Assembly (NCBI RefSeq): GCF_025370105.1
Contig: NZ_JANQBK010000006.1
Coordinates: 35,327 to 99,326 of the forward strand
Length of the DNA: 64,000 nt
DNA from: Sphingomonas hylomeconis
GTDB taxonomy: Bacteria; Pseudomonadota; Alphaproteobacteria; Sphingomonadales; Sphingomonadaceae
Reading direction: 5' to 3'
A program made the position numbers and the translations under genes. How positions within the stretch are numbered: the stretch's first letter is position 1; each line of letters begins with the position of its first letter. The notes below the pieces were generated by a model. The model did no database searches. It saw only the letters and a list, made by a program, of their open reading frames with translations, and was not told the DNA's origin. Of the stretch, positions 43,834 to 51,834 are shown piece after piece.

Positions 43834-44526
43834 TTACGATGCGGGCAGAACGGGCGGGCTGCCCGTTTCGTCCGCCACCGCAGGACGCTTGTCGAACACT
43901 TCGTCGATCAGCCCGAACGCCTTGGCTTCGTGCGATTCCAAAAACGTATCGCGATCCATCGCCTTTTCGATCTCCTCGATCGGCTTGCCGGTATATTGCG
44001 CGTAGAGGTGGTTCATGCGGTTCTTGATGCGCTGGATTTCTTGCGCCTGGATCTGGATGTCGCTGGCCATGCCCTGCGCGCCGCCCGACGGCTGGTGGAT
44101 CATGATCCGCGCATTGGTCAGCGCGACACGCATGCCGGGCTCGCCCGCGGCAAGCAGGAAGCTGCCCATCGAGGCGGCCTGGCCGATGCACACCGTGCCG
44201 ACGCGCGGGCGAATATATTGCATCGTGTCGTGGATCGCCATGCCCGCCGTGACGACGCCGCCCGGCGAATTGATGTACATGAAGATGTCCTTCTTGGGGT
44301 TCTCGGACTCCAGGAAGAGCAGCTGCGCGGTGATCACCGAGGCCATATGGTCCTCGACGCCGCCGGTGATGAAGATGATGCGTTCGCGCAACAGGCGCGA
44401 ATAGATATCGAAGCTGCGCTCGCCGCGGTTCGACTGCTCGATCACGATCGGCACGAGGCCGCCGGTGATCGGGTCTGCGCGGAACCCCGGAGGAGCGAAA
44501 TTACCGGTCTCGAACGGATTATGCAT
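43834..44526 (-). CDS. clpP: ATP-dependent Clp protease proteolytic subunit ClpP
   Basis: 230-aa serine peptidase with catalytic Ser119 ([11 protein letters not shown]), His144 ([10 protein letters not shown]) and Asp193 (AMDRDTF). The N-terminal region ([22 protein letters not shown]) is typical. The C-terminus extends about 20 residues past the fold ([16 protein letters not shown]) and is probably flexible. It forms the 14-mer chamber used by ClpX downstream. Confidence 0.98.
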   Translation of the reverse strand: MHNPFETGNFAPPGFRADPITGGLVPIVIEQSNRGERSFDIYSRLLRERIIFITGGVEDHMASVITAQLLFLESENPKKDIFMYINSPGGVVTAGMAIHDTMQYIRPRVGTVCIGQAASMGSFLLAAGEPGMRVALTNARIMIHQPSGGAQGMASDIQIQAQEIQRIKNRMNHLYAQYTGKPIEEIEKAMDRDTFLESHEAKAFGLIDEVFDKRPAVADETGSPPVLPAS

Positions 44527-44598
44527 GGGAAGATTCAGTCCTTATGCCCCAGATGCCTTGTCGGCGAACGCTATACATCGGCGCTGGGAGAAACGAGT

Positions 44599-45537
44599 TC
44601 AACCCCCGTTGCCGGGGGCCTTGTGTGCGAGATAGGCCAGCCGGCGCATCTCGCGCCGACCGCGCACCACCGTATCGAGGATCAGGCCGGTGAAGATGCT
44701 GAGCGCGGCAAGGATGCCGAGCCCGGTGACCAGGATCGCGGTCGGGAAACGCGGCACGGTGTGCGTCTGCATATAGGTGATCGCCAGCGGGATCGCCAGG
44801 ATCACCGCCAGCGCCGCGAGCAGGCCCGCGATCACGCCGAAGAACAGGATCGGCCGCTCGATGCGGTACAAGGTGGCGATCGTGCCGAGGATGCGGAAGC
44901 CGTCACGATAGGTGTTGAGCTTGGATTCGGAGCCTTCGAGCCGCGCGAAATAGGGCGTCTCGATCTCGCCGACCGGCATCTTGAGTTCGAGCGCATGGAC
45001 GCTGATCTCGGTCTCGATCTCGAACCCGGCAGACAGCACGGGGAAGCTCTTGACGAAGCGCCGCGAAAAGACGCGGTAGCCCGAGAAGATATCGGTGAAG
45101 CTGCGCCCGAACAGGCGCGCGAGTAGCCCTGTCATCGCGCGATTGCCGAACTGATGGCCGCGACGATAGGCGTCCGCCGCTTCGTGCACACGCGAGCCGA
45201 CCACCATATCGAGTTGCTCGTCGAGCATCCGCGCGATCAGCGCCGGCGCGACGCTCGCGTCATAGGTGGCATCGCCATCGGCCATGACATAGATATCGGC
45301 ATCGACATCGGCGAACATGCGCCGCACCACCGCGCCCTTGCCCTGCAGGCGCTCGATGCGCACGATCGCCCCGGCGGCGCGCGCCACCGCGATCGTCCGG
45401 TCGCTTGAATTGTTGTCGTAGACGTAGATGCGCGCGTCCGGCAGCGCGGCGCGGAACCCCGCCACCGTCTGCGCGATCGCGGCTTCCTCGTTGTAGCAGG
45501 GCAGCAGGACGGCGATGGTTGGGCTGCTATCCGTCAT
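44599..45537 (-). CDS. Family 2 glycosyltransferase with C-terminal membrane helices
   Basis: 312-aa DPM1/GtrB-like transferase. The nucleotide-sugar site is VLLPCYNEEAAIAQTV and YVYDNNSSDRT; the DXD-type metal site is VMADGDATYD; SYR/GSESKLNTYRDG is the acceptor-loop region. Two hydrophobic helices follow at about 230-255 and 265-290. Such enzymes move a sugar from a nucleotide donor to a polyprenyl phosphate in the inner membrane for envelope glycans. It sits between tig and clpP without obvious functional link to them. Confidence 0.88.
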   Translation of the reverse strand: MTDSSPTIAVLLPCYNEEAAIAQTVAGFRAALPDARIYVYDNNSSDRTIAVARAAGAIVRIERLQGKGAVVRRMFADVDADIYVMADGDATYDASVAPALIARMLDEQLDMVVGSRVHEAADAYRRGHQFGNRAMTGLLARLFGRSFTDIFSGYRVFSRRFVKSFPVLSAGFEIETEISVHALELKMPVGEIETPYFARLEGSESKLNTYRDGFRILGTIATLYRIERPILFFGVIAGLLAALAVILAIPLAITYMQTHTVPRFPTAILVTGLGILAALSIFTGLILDTVVRGRREMRRLAYLAHKAPGNGG

Positions 45538-45667
45538 CGTTCGCCCCCTGCCCTCATCTCGCCCGCCGCCCGATCGTCACCCGGGCAACAGCTGGGGTCT
45601 CGTGCGGCGCGCGTTACAAGCGCGCCGCGTAAGATCCCCGCGGTCGCCGGGCTGACGATGACGTGCG

Positions 45668-47383
45668 TTACGCCTTGTCGGCTGCCGGCTTCTTGGCGCG
45701 CGGCTTCTTGGCCGGCGCATCCGCTGCCTGCGTACCGTCGGCGGCTTCCGCTGCGACCGGCGACGAGGTCGTCAGTTCGGTCGCCGCGTCGGCCGGTGCG
45801 GCCTTGGCCTTCTTGGTCGCCGCCTTCTTCACCGGCTCGGCCTGCACCAGATCGTCGCCCGGCGCTGCCGGCTCGATATCGGCCGCTTCCATCTTCTTGG
45901 CGGCAGCCTTCTTGGCCGGCTTGGGCTTGGCCTCGGCCGTCTCGGTCGTTGCCTCGGGCTCACCCTCGGTTGCCGGCGCGGCCTTCTTGGCCGATGCCTT
46001 CTTCGCCTTGGGCTTGTGGTTGTCGTGATCGTGCGTGTGGGTGCCGGTCGAGAAGCCTTCGTCGCTTTCGATCGCCGCTTCCAGTTCCTCGCGCGTCACT
46101 TCGCGATCGCTGATCTCGGCCTTCTCGAACAGGAAGTCGACGACCTTGTCCTCGTACAGCGGCGCGCGCAGCTGGGCGGCGGCCATCGGCTCCTGCTGGA
46201 CATAGTCCATGAAGCGCTTGCGGTCTTCCGGGCCGTATTGCTGCGCGGCCTGGGCAACCAGACGCTGCATTTCCTGGTTGGAGACCTCGATGCCGTTGGC
46301 CTGGCCGATTTCCGACAGGAGCAGGCCGAGGCGTACGCGACGCTCTGCGATCTTCTGGTAGTCCTCGCGCTCGGATTCCATCTCGGCGAGCGCCGCGGCA
46401 GGATCTTCCTCGTGCGTGGCTTCATGCTCGAGCTGCGACCAGATCTGGCCGAATTCGGCTTCGACCATCGACGGCGGCACGGGGAAATCATGGCCCTCGG
46501 CCAGCTGATCGAGCAGCTTGCGCTTCATATAGGTGCGCGTCAGGCCGTTCAGCTCCTGCTCGATCTGCCCCTTGAGCAGACCGGACAACTGCTCGAGGCT
46601 CTCGAGCCCGAGCGAGGTGGCGAGCGTATCGTCGATCACCGTCTCGCCGGCGACCTTCACGGCCTTGATCTTGAGATCGAACGTGGCAGGCTGGCCGGCC
46701 AGTTCCTTGACCTGGTAATCGGCCGGGAACGTCACTTCGATCTGCGTCTCGTCACCGACATGCACGCCGACCAGCTGATCCTCGAAGCCCGGGATCAGGC
46801 GACCGGTGCCGATCTCGACCGACATGTCTTCGCCCGTGCCGCCATCGAACGCGACGCCGTCGACCTTGCCGACGAAATCCATCTCGACGAGATCGCCGGT
46901 GGCCGCAGCATGGCCCTCGGGCGCGTCGTCAAAGCGCTTCTGCTGGTCAGCGAACTTCTGCAGCTGCTCCTGCACCTTGGCTTCGTCGGCCGCGACCGTC
47001 AGGCGCTCGAGCTTCAGAGCGTCGATCGCCGGGGTCGGCACATCCGGGAGCACTTCCAGCTCGACCGTGATATTGGCGTCCTGGCCCGGCGCATAGTCAC
47101 CGAGGCTGACCGAGGGCTGCATCGCGGGGCGGATGCGCTGCTCGGCGATGAGCTGCTGCACGCCCTGCTGGATCGAGCTGTTGAGCGCATCCTGCATCAG
47201 CGATTCGCCGTGCATCTTGCGCACCAGGTTCGCCGGCACCTTGCCGGGGCGGAAGCCGGGCATGCGCACTTGCGGCGCCACGCGCTTGAGCTCGGCATCG
47301 ACCTTGGAATCGATGTCCTTGGCGGTGATGGTCAGCGTGTAGGCGCGCTTCAGGCCTTCGTTCAACGTTTCGACAGTCTGCAT
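45668..47383 (-). CDS. tig: Trigger factor with extended Lys/Ala-rich C-terminal tail
   Basis: 571-aa ribosome-associated chaperone. The ribosome-binding signature GFRPGKVPANLVRK is at about 43-56, the FKBP-like PPIase domain around 155-245 (GDLVEMDFVGKVDG), and the helical chaperone domain follows to about 435. Residues 441-571 are an additional low-complexity tail with a His/Asp patch (THTHDHDNH) and several AKKA/KPKPAKKAAAKK blocks, like histone H1. Standard trigger factors end at about 430-450 residues. Upstream is tRNA-Leu. Confidence 0.96.
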   Translation of the reverse strand: MQTVETLNEGLKRAYTLTITAKDIDSKVDAELKRVAPQVRMPGFRPGKVPANLVRKMHGESLMQDALNSSIQQGVQQLIAEQRIRPAMQPSVSLGDYAPGQDANITVELEVLPDVPTPAIDALKLERLTVAADEAKVQEQLQKFADQQKRFDDAPEGHAAATGDLVEMDFVGKVDGVAFDGGTGEDMSVEIGTGRLIPGFEDQLVGVHVGDETQIEVTFPADYQVKELAGQPATFDLKIKAVKVAGETVIDDTLATSLGLESLEQLSGLLKGQIEQELNGLTRTYMKRKLLDQLAEGHDFPVPPSMVEAEFGQIWSQLEHEATHEEDPAAALAEMESEREDYQKIAERRVRLGLLLSEIGQANGIEVSNQEMQRLVAQAAQQYGPEDRKRFMDYVQQEPMAAAQLRAPLYEDKVVDFLFEKAEISDREVTREELEAAIESDEGFSTGTHTHDHDNHKPKAKKASAKKAAPATEGEPEATTETAEAKPKPAKKAAAKKMEAADIEPAAPGDDLVQAEPVKKAATKKAKAAPADAATELTTSSPVAAEAADGTQAADAPAKKPRAKKPAADKA

Positions 47384-47425
47384 TTCAACTCACGCCTTTT
47401 CAGGAATTTTTCTTATTCGCGGCCG

Positions 47426-47447
47426 CCTTCGCGCGTTTGCGCGAAGG
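47426..47447. terminator. Hairpin between tRNA-Leu and tig
   Basis: CCTTCGCGC / GCGCGAAGG with a 4-nt loop, 2 nt after the tRNA 3' end. On the leftward strand it is followed at about 12 nt by an A-rich, not T-rich, stretch, so termination would be inefficient; it may instead be a processing or attenuation signal. Confidence 0.4.
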
Positions 47448-47449
47448 AC

Positions 47450-47534
47450 TGGTGCGGGCGAAGGGACTCGAACCCCCACATCTTGCGATACTTGGACCTA
47501 AACCAAGCGCGTCTACCAGTTCCGCCACGCCCGC
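47450..47534 (-). tRNA. tRNA-Leu (anticodon TAG)
   Basis: 85-nt class II tRNA with a long variable arm and encoded CCA. Acceptor GCGGGCG pairs with CGCCCGC before A73; the anticodon stem CTTGG/CCAAG encloses TTTAGGT. It reads CTA/CTG-type codons. Confidence 0.94.
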
Positions 47535-47667
47535 ACTTAGGACACCGCAGGTCGGCGGCGTCTATACCAGTCACGGGCCCCGGGGCAAGACAAGTTGCGC
47601 AGCCGGGCTATACTGACTGCGGCAACCGCCTCCGCCCTCGCGCGTTGAGGGCGTTCACAGGAGAAAA

Positions 47668-47844
47668 ATGATGGCATCCACGCCCACAGAACTTCCCCCC
47701 CAGCCGAGCCAGCCGGCACAGCCCGATCCGGCGCCGACCGAACTGCCCTCGCCGCAGCCCGACGTCGATTTTCCGGACACGACGCCCGGTACCAGCCCCG
47801 ACATCGCCCCCGGCCAGCCGGTCGGCGGCGCCGCTTATTCCTGA
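47668..47844 (+). CDS. Small proline-rich hypothetical protein, 58 aa
   Basis: Not recognised. ATG-ATG after CAGGAGAAAA; the product begins MMASTPTELPPQPSQPAQPD and is over a third proline with many Thr, Asp and Gln, ending PVGGAAYS. It has no hydrophobic core and is likely disordered. The clear ribosome site and the next gene 12 nt downstream support it being real. Confidence 0.6.
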   Translation: MMASTPTELPPQPSQPAQPDPAPTELPSPQPDVDFPDTTPGTSPDIAPGQPVGGAAYS

Positions 47845-47856
47845 AGGAGCCGATCC

Positions 47857-48051
47857 GTGGCTGACCAAGCGATACCCGAACCCCAGGACGATCCGCGCAG
47901 CGATCTCGAACAGATGGTCGAGGCGCGCAAGGACGCAGTCGAGCGCGGCGAAGGCGGCGACGAGCCGTCGATGTTCACCGCGACCGGCGAGCATGACGGC
48001 GTCGGCGGCACCGGCGGCGTGGTGAAGAACCAGGACGACGACGCACAGTAA
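47857..48051 (+). CDS. Small acidic hypothetical protein, 64 aa
   Basis: Not recognised. It starts at GTG after AAGGAG and is rich in Asp, Glu and Gly (SDLEQMVEARKDAVERGEG; HDGVGGTGGVVKNQDDD). It follows the Pro-rich gene by 12 nt, so they form a two-gene operon ended by a GC-rich hairpin. Probably cytoplasmic and partly disordered. Confidence 0.62.
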   Translation: MADQAIPEPQDDPRSDLEQMVEARKDAVERGEGGDEPSMFTATGEHDGVGGTGGVVKNQDDDAQ

Positions 48052-48053
48052 GC

Positions 48054-48078
48054 GAGGGGCGGCCGCGGGCCGCCCCTC
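48054..48078. terminator. GC-rich hairpin in a convergent gap
   Basis: GAGGGGCGGCC / GGCCGCCCCTC, a perfect 11-bp stem with a 3-nt loop, 2 nt after the small acidic protein's stop and 9 nt from the end of the oppositely oriented gene. No T tract. Confidence 0.6.
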
Positions 48079-48086
48079 CCGCTGCA

Positions 48087-48947
48087 TCATGGTGCCGTCA
48101 GATCGATGATACGATCACGATCATAGCGGAGCACGCCCGGCATTTCCGGCACGCGGCTGATCGTCACACCGAAATAGTTTGGCAGCTTGCCGACCGGCTG
48201 GAATGATGCCTGTATCAGTTTCACGTTGGCGAGCCGCGGGTCGATCGCCATGCCGGTGCCGGCCGGGCGGAATAGCGGCTTAGTGTCGCCTATCATGGGC
48301 TGCGACGAATCGCCCGCGACCTTGTCGGGCACGTCCGGCGGATCGATCACGCCGAGATCGACGATCGCCCCTGCCGTCGCATCGAACCTGACGCTCCCCA
48401 TGCAGAAGCAACTGCCGACCGGCGCTACCCCAGACGGTGCCGCCAACTGACCATAGACGCGGTACGATCCTGGCGTGACTTCGTGCAGATAGGTCGAGCT
48501 GTCTTTCGCTTTGGCAAAGCGGTTCATCGGCCCGATGCCGACGCTCGCCATCATGCCGAAGGGCACGAATTCGAAATTGGCCTCGGTCGGCTCGACCGGC
48601 TTTTCGGGCACCGACAGGCCCGGCGTCTTGGCCGCGGCGGACTTGGCCTTTTCGTAGCTCGCCGCCTTCTTGGCGTATTTCTCCCGCGCCTCGGCGAAGG
48701 CCGCGGCACGAACCCGATCATAGGTCGCCTGATCCTCGGCTGTCGGCACTCTCATCAGGTAGAGCGGTGTCGCGCTGGCGGTCCGCAACAGAATATAGGC
48801 CTTGGCCGGATCGAGCGCGACCACCGGCTTGTCCTTGACCGCCGCAGCGACGACGAACACGGGCGGCTTCTCCTTGGCGGCAAGCGGCATGGTGAGGGCG
48901 CTGGCGAGCAGAGGGGCAAGCAGCGCGGCGAGCAGCAGGTTCTTCAC
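48087..48947 (-). CDS. Exported hypothetical protein, 286 aa
   Basis: Not recognised. An N-terminal signal peptide (NLLLAALLAPLLASALTMPLAA) precedes a mixed domain: FVVAAAVKDKPVVALDPAKAYILLRT, a charged helix (AFAEAREKYAKKAASYEKAKSAA), then beta-rich sequence with VGSCFCMGSVRF. It begins at a GTG overlapping the upstream gene's stop (GTGA), so the two are translationally coupled. The PAKAYIL/TPGSYRVYGQ pattern suggests a surface or periplasmic beta-sandwich protein, but no function is assigned. Confidence 0.75.
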   Translation of the reverse strand: MKNLLLAALLAPLLASALTMPLAAKEKPPVFVVAAAVKDKPVVALDPAKAYILLRTASATPLYLMRVPTAEDQATYDRVRAAAFAEAREKYAKKAASYEKAKSAAAKTPGLSVPEKPVEPTEANFEFVPFGMMASVGIGPMNRFAKAKDSSTYLHEVTPGSYRVYGQLAAPSGVAPVGSCFCMGSVRFDATAGAIVDLGVIDPPDVPDKVAGDSSQPMIGDTKPLFRPAGTGMAIDPRLANVKLIQASFQPVGKLPNYFGVTISRVPEMPGVLRYDRDRIIDLTAP

Positions 48948-49555
48948 AGGCCCAACTCCTTGCCCAGCAGGGTACCGGTTGAGGCAACCATCGCCTGCTG
49001 CTTGAGCAGGGCTTGGCGTTTTTCCTCGCTCACGCCGGACAGGCCCTCCTCGAAGTTGAACTTGTCCCACAGATCCTTGGGCAGGCCGTAGCGTTGATAG
49101 CCCTTGAAATGCATGCAGGTGCGCATGTTGACCCGGCGCAGGCGGCGCTTTTCGGCCGAGCCGAAGATCATCATCGCCATCGCGCTGCCAATCGCCCCGC
49201 CGACCGCGCCGGCCATCGTCCCGGCATAGGGATAGGGCGTCTGCATATAGCCGATGCCGCTCTGCAACCCGCTCGCATAGCCATCGCATTCGGCGATATC
49301 GGCATAAGCGGTCGCGAAATCGGTGTCGGCGCGGTGGAAGGCGTAATATTTGTCGAAATCGGCTGCTTCGGTACCGTCCGAGGTGAAGGCGAGCACCGGC
49401 ATGGTGACGCCGGTCATGTCGCTCAAATCGGCGGCGGGCGGCCCGAACGGCGACGCGCTTTCGGCAAGATAGCGTACCGTCTGTGCCGATGCCGACGTTT
49501 CGCCGACCATCAACGCGAGCACCGCAAGCGCGGCACCGCAACCCCCTATGTTCAT
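48944..49555 (-). CDS. Exported hypothetical protein with Gly/Ala-zipper segment, 203 aa
   Basis: Not recognised. Signal peptide MNIGGCGAALAVLALMVGET ending SASAQ. A central hydrophobic Gly/Ala stretch (GTMAGAVGGAIGSAMAMMIFG) resembles glycine-zipper segments that insert in membranes; it is followed by RRLRRVNMRTCMHFKGYQRYG. Six or so Cys/Met/Tyr-rich positions are noticeable. Coupled to the downstream exported gene, so the two products may act together in the envelope. Confidence 0.72.
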   Translation of the reverse strand: MNIGGCGAALAVLALMVGETSASAQTVRYLAESASPFGPPAADLSDMTGVTMPVLAFTSDGTEAADFDKYYAFHRADTDFATAYADIAECDGYASGLQSGIGYMQTPYPYAGTMAGAVGGAIGSAMAMMIFGSAEKRRLRRVNMRTCMHFKGYQRYGLPKDLWDKFNFEEGLSGVSEEKRQALLKQQAMVASTGTLLGKELGL

Positions 49556-49643
49556 TGCATCCCCCCAGTAAACAACACCGAATCGGCCGCTTACGGGGGA
49601 AAGAATAGCGCGCGCGGACCGCTCGGCAAGCGGCCGATAACGT

Positions 49644-51119
49644 TTACCCCAGCGCCTTCTTCAGCAGATCGTTGACCACGCCCGGATTGGCCTTGCCGCC
49701 CATCGCCTTCATCGTCTGGCCGACGAAGAAGCCGAACAATTTGTCCTTGCCGCCACGGTAATCGGCGACCTTGTCTTCATTGGCGGCCATAACCTCGGCG
49801 ATGATCTTTTCGATCTCGCCGGTATCGCTGGTCTGTTTCAGCCCGCGCTCCTCGACGATCTCGCTCGCCCCCTGCCCGGTCTCCAGCATGATCTCGAATA
49901 CCTGCTTGGCCAGCGTGTTCGACAGCGTACCGTCGGCGACCAGAGCAAGCAACTCGGCCGCGCCCTCGGGCGTGACCGGCGAGGTGGCGATATCCTTGCC
50001 CAGCCGGTTGAGCGCGCCGAACAGTTCCGACGTCACCCAGTTGGCGGCCGCAACCGGCTTGGCGCCGGTTTCCAGCAGGGCATCGAACCAGCGCGCATTC
50101 TCGACCTCGGCGGTGAGCACGGCGGCGCCATAGGGCGTGATGCCCAGTGCCTCGTAGCGCTTGCGCTTGGCGTCGGGCAGTTCGGGCAGCGACGCGCGGC
50201 ATTCCGCCAGGAACGCCTCGTCCAGTTCCAAGGGCAGCAGATCGGGATCGGGGAAGTACCGGTAATCGTGCGCGTCTTCCTTCGAACGCATCGAGCGCGT
50301 CTCGTTGCGATCGGGATCGTACAGCCGCGTCTCCTGGACGATGCGGCCGCCCTCCTCGAGCACCTCGACCTGGCGCTTGGCCTCCTGCTCGACCACCGCC
50401 ATCACGAAGCGCACCGAATTGACGTTCTTCGTCTCCGTCCGCGTGCCGAGCGGATCGCCCGCCTTGCGCACGCTGACATTGACGTCGGCGCGCATCGAGC
50501 CCTCTTCCATATTGCCGTCGCAACTGCCGACATAGCGCAGGATCGAGCGCAGCTTGCGCAGATAGGCGCCCGCTTCGGCCGGCGAGGCGAGATCGGGCTT
50601 GGACACGATCTCCATCAGCGCGACGCCCGAGCGGTTGAGATCGACATAGGAACGCGTCGGATGCTGATCGTGCATCAGCTTGCCGGCATCCTGCTCGACA
50701 TGGATGCGCTCGACGCCGATGCGCTTGCCCGTCGCATCCGGATTCTTGTCGTCCAGGCTGATGTCGATCGCGCCTTCTCCGACCAGCGGATGATAGAGCT
50801 GGCTGATCTGATAACCCTGCGGCAGATCGGCATAGAAGTAGTTCTTGCGATCGAACCGCGACCAAGTGTTGATCTGTGCCTCGATCGCCATGCCGGTGCG
50901 CACGGCCTGGCGGATGCACTCGCGGTTGGGCACCGGCAGCATGCCGGGCATCGCCGCGTCGACCAGGCTCACCTGCGTGTTGGGCTCGGCACCGAACGTG
51001 GTGGCGGCGCCGGAGAACAGCTTCGCGTTGGAGGTGACCTGGGCATGGACTTCGAGGCCGACCACGACCTCCCAGTCGCCGGTATTGCCGCGGATCGTGT
51101 ATTTCAGAGCTTCGGTCAT
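49644..51119 (-). CDS. gatB: Aspartyl/glutamyl-tRNA(Asn/Gln) amidotransferase subunit B
   Basis: 491-aa subunit that activates misacylated Glu-tRNA(Gln) or Asp-tRNA(Asn). The signature [14 protein letters not shown] is present, with [10 protein letters not shown] at the N-terminus, the metal-site region [18 protein letters not shown], and the C-terminal YqeY-like tail ([18 protein letters not shown]). Its ATG at 51119 overlaps the vapC stop (ATGA), so its translation appears coupled to the toxin gene rather than to gatA. Confidence 0.97.
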   Translation of the reverse strand: MTEALKYTIRGNTGDWEVVVGLEVHAQVTSNAKLFSGAATTFGAEPNTQVSLVDAAMPGMLPVPNRECIRQAVRTGMAIEAQINTWSRFDRKNYFYADLPQGYQISQLYHPLVGEGAIDISLDDKNPDATGKRIGVERIHVEQDAGKLMHDQHPTRSYVDLNRSGVALMEIVSKPDLASPAEAGAYLRKLRSILRYVGSCDGNMEEGSMRADVNVSVRKAGDPLGTRTETKNVNSVRFVMAVVEQEAKRQVEVLEEGGRIVQETRLYDPDRNETRSMRSKEDAHDYRYFPDPDLLPLELDEAFLAECRASLPELPDAKRKRYEALGITPYGAAVLTAEVENARWFDALLETGAKPVAAANWVTSELFGALNRLGKDIATSPVTPEGAAELLALVADGTLSNTLAKQVFEIMLETGQGASEIVEERGLKQTSDTGEIEKIIAEVMAANEDKVADYRGGKDKLFGFFVGQTMKAMGGKANPGVVNDLLKKALG

Positions 51120-51526
51120 GGATGCATCTCGGGCGTGATAAGGTTGAGCTCGGGAAAATACCGGCGATAGTGACTTGGGTCGCGCGTGAGAAGGGCCGCA
51201 TTGAGCGCCTCCGCCTCCCCGCCAATCATGAAATCCGCGAGAAGCTTTTCGCGGCGCCCGCCAGCTGCGCGATACGCTCGTTGCGCAAGTCCCGCGCGGT
51301 GGGCCCCAGCAGAGCTGAGCGGCGCGATACGGATGCCAAATCCGGCGCACAGCTGCTCCAATTCCGCCAGCGTACCGCTCCGAGTGGTAAGTTCGCCGAT
51401 CGTCACCGCACTCGTAACGACGTCGCCTGTCAGCCGAGCATCGGCCACCGCGCGAAAAGACCATCTTTGCCACTCGGCATCATCTTCACGCAGATCCACC
51501 AGAATGTTGGTGTCGACCAAAATCAC
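51116..51526 (-). CDS. vapC: VapC-type PIN-domain ribonuclease toxin
   Basis: 136-aa PIN nuclease with the acidic active site Asp5 (LVDTNILVD), Glu45 (TIGEL), Asp98 ([11 protein letters not shown]) and Asp116 (LLTRDPSHY). Family members cleave tRNA or rRNA in a Mg-dependent way, arresting translation. It starts at a GTG overlapping the vapB stop (GTGA), as expected for a TA pair, and its own stop overlaps the gatB start. All four catalytic residues are intact, so the toxin should be active. Confidence 0.93.
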   Translation of the reverse strand: MILVDTNILVDLREDDAEWQRWSFRAVADARLTGDVVTSAVTIGELTTRSGTLAELEQLCAGFGIRIAPLSSAGAHRAGLAQRAYRAAGGRREKLLADFMIGGEAEALNAALLTRDPSHYRRYFPELNLITPEMHP

Positions 51527-51801
51527 GGCGGGAACGGGTCGTCACCGCGAATGTCGTGCATGATGTCGTCGGTCGGCCGGCCTTCGCGCAAATGTGCGAA
51601 CTTGCTTGACGTCACACGCATCTCCGCAACTAGCCGCTCGATCTCAGCCTCGCGATCGAATTTAGGCTTGCGGATGACCGCGGCATCCGGGCCGAGCATG
51701 GCGATCTCGACCGGCTCGTTCGCCACCAGCCCGAGCGCATCACGCACGTCCTTCGGAATCGTCACCTGGCCTTTGACCGTGAGATTGGTGAGCTTCGTCA
51801 T
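51523..51801 (-). CDS. vapB: VapB-type antitoxin, AbrB/SpoVT swapped-hairpin fold
   Basis: 92-aa antitoxin. The N-terminal AbrB-like DNA-binding hairpin is TNLTVKGQVTIPKDVRDALG; the C-terminal part (IERLVAEMRVTSSKFAHLREGRPTDDIMHD) should wrap the VapC toxin. Such antitoxins repress their own operon as a TA complex. The palindrome at 51809-51831 directly upstream is a fitting operator. It lies downstream of gatA in the same direction. Confidence 0.92.
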   Translation of the reverse strand: MTKLTNLTVKGQVTIPKDVRDALGLVANEPVEIAMLGPDAAVIRKPKFDREAEIERLVAEMRVTSSKFAHLREGRPTDDIMHDIRGDDPFPP

Positions 51802-51808
51802 GTCGTCG

Positions 51809-51831
51809 GTATTACCAAAATATGGTAATAC
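51809..51831. promoter_or_regulatory. Palindromic operator of vapBC
   Basis: GTATTACC, AAAATAT, GGTAATAC: a perfect 8-bp inverted repeat with a 7-nt AT-rich centre, 8 nt upstream of the vapB ATG and 4 nt after the gatA stop. Its AT content stands out from the GC-rich surroundings. It probably binds the VapB dimer or VapBC complex and overlaps an internal promoter. Confidence 0.7.
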
Positions 51832-51834
51832 TGT

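Noticed and set aside
51116..51831. vapBC carried by an insertion sequence or integron cassette
   Set aside because: No transposase, integrase, terminal repeats or target duplications were seen at its borders.
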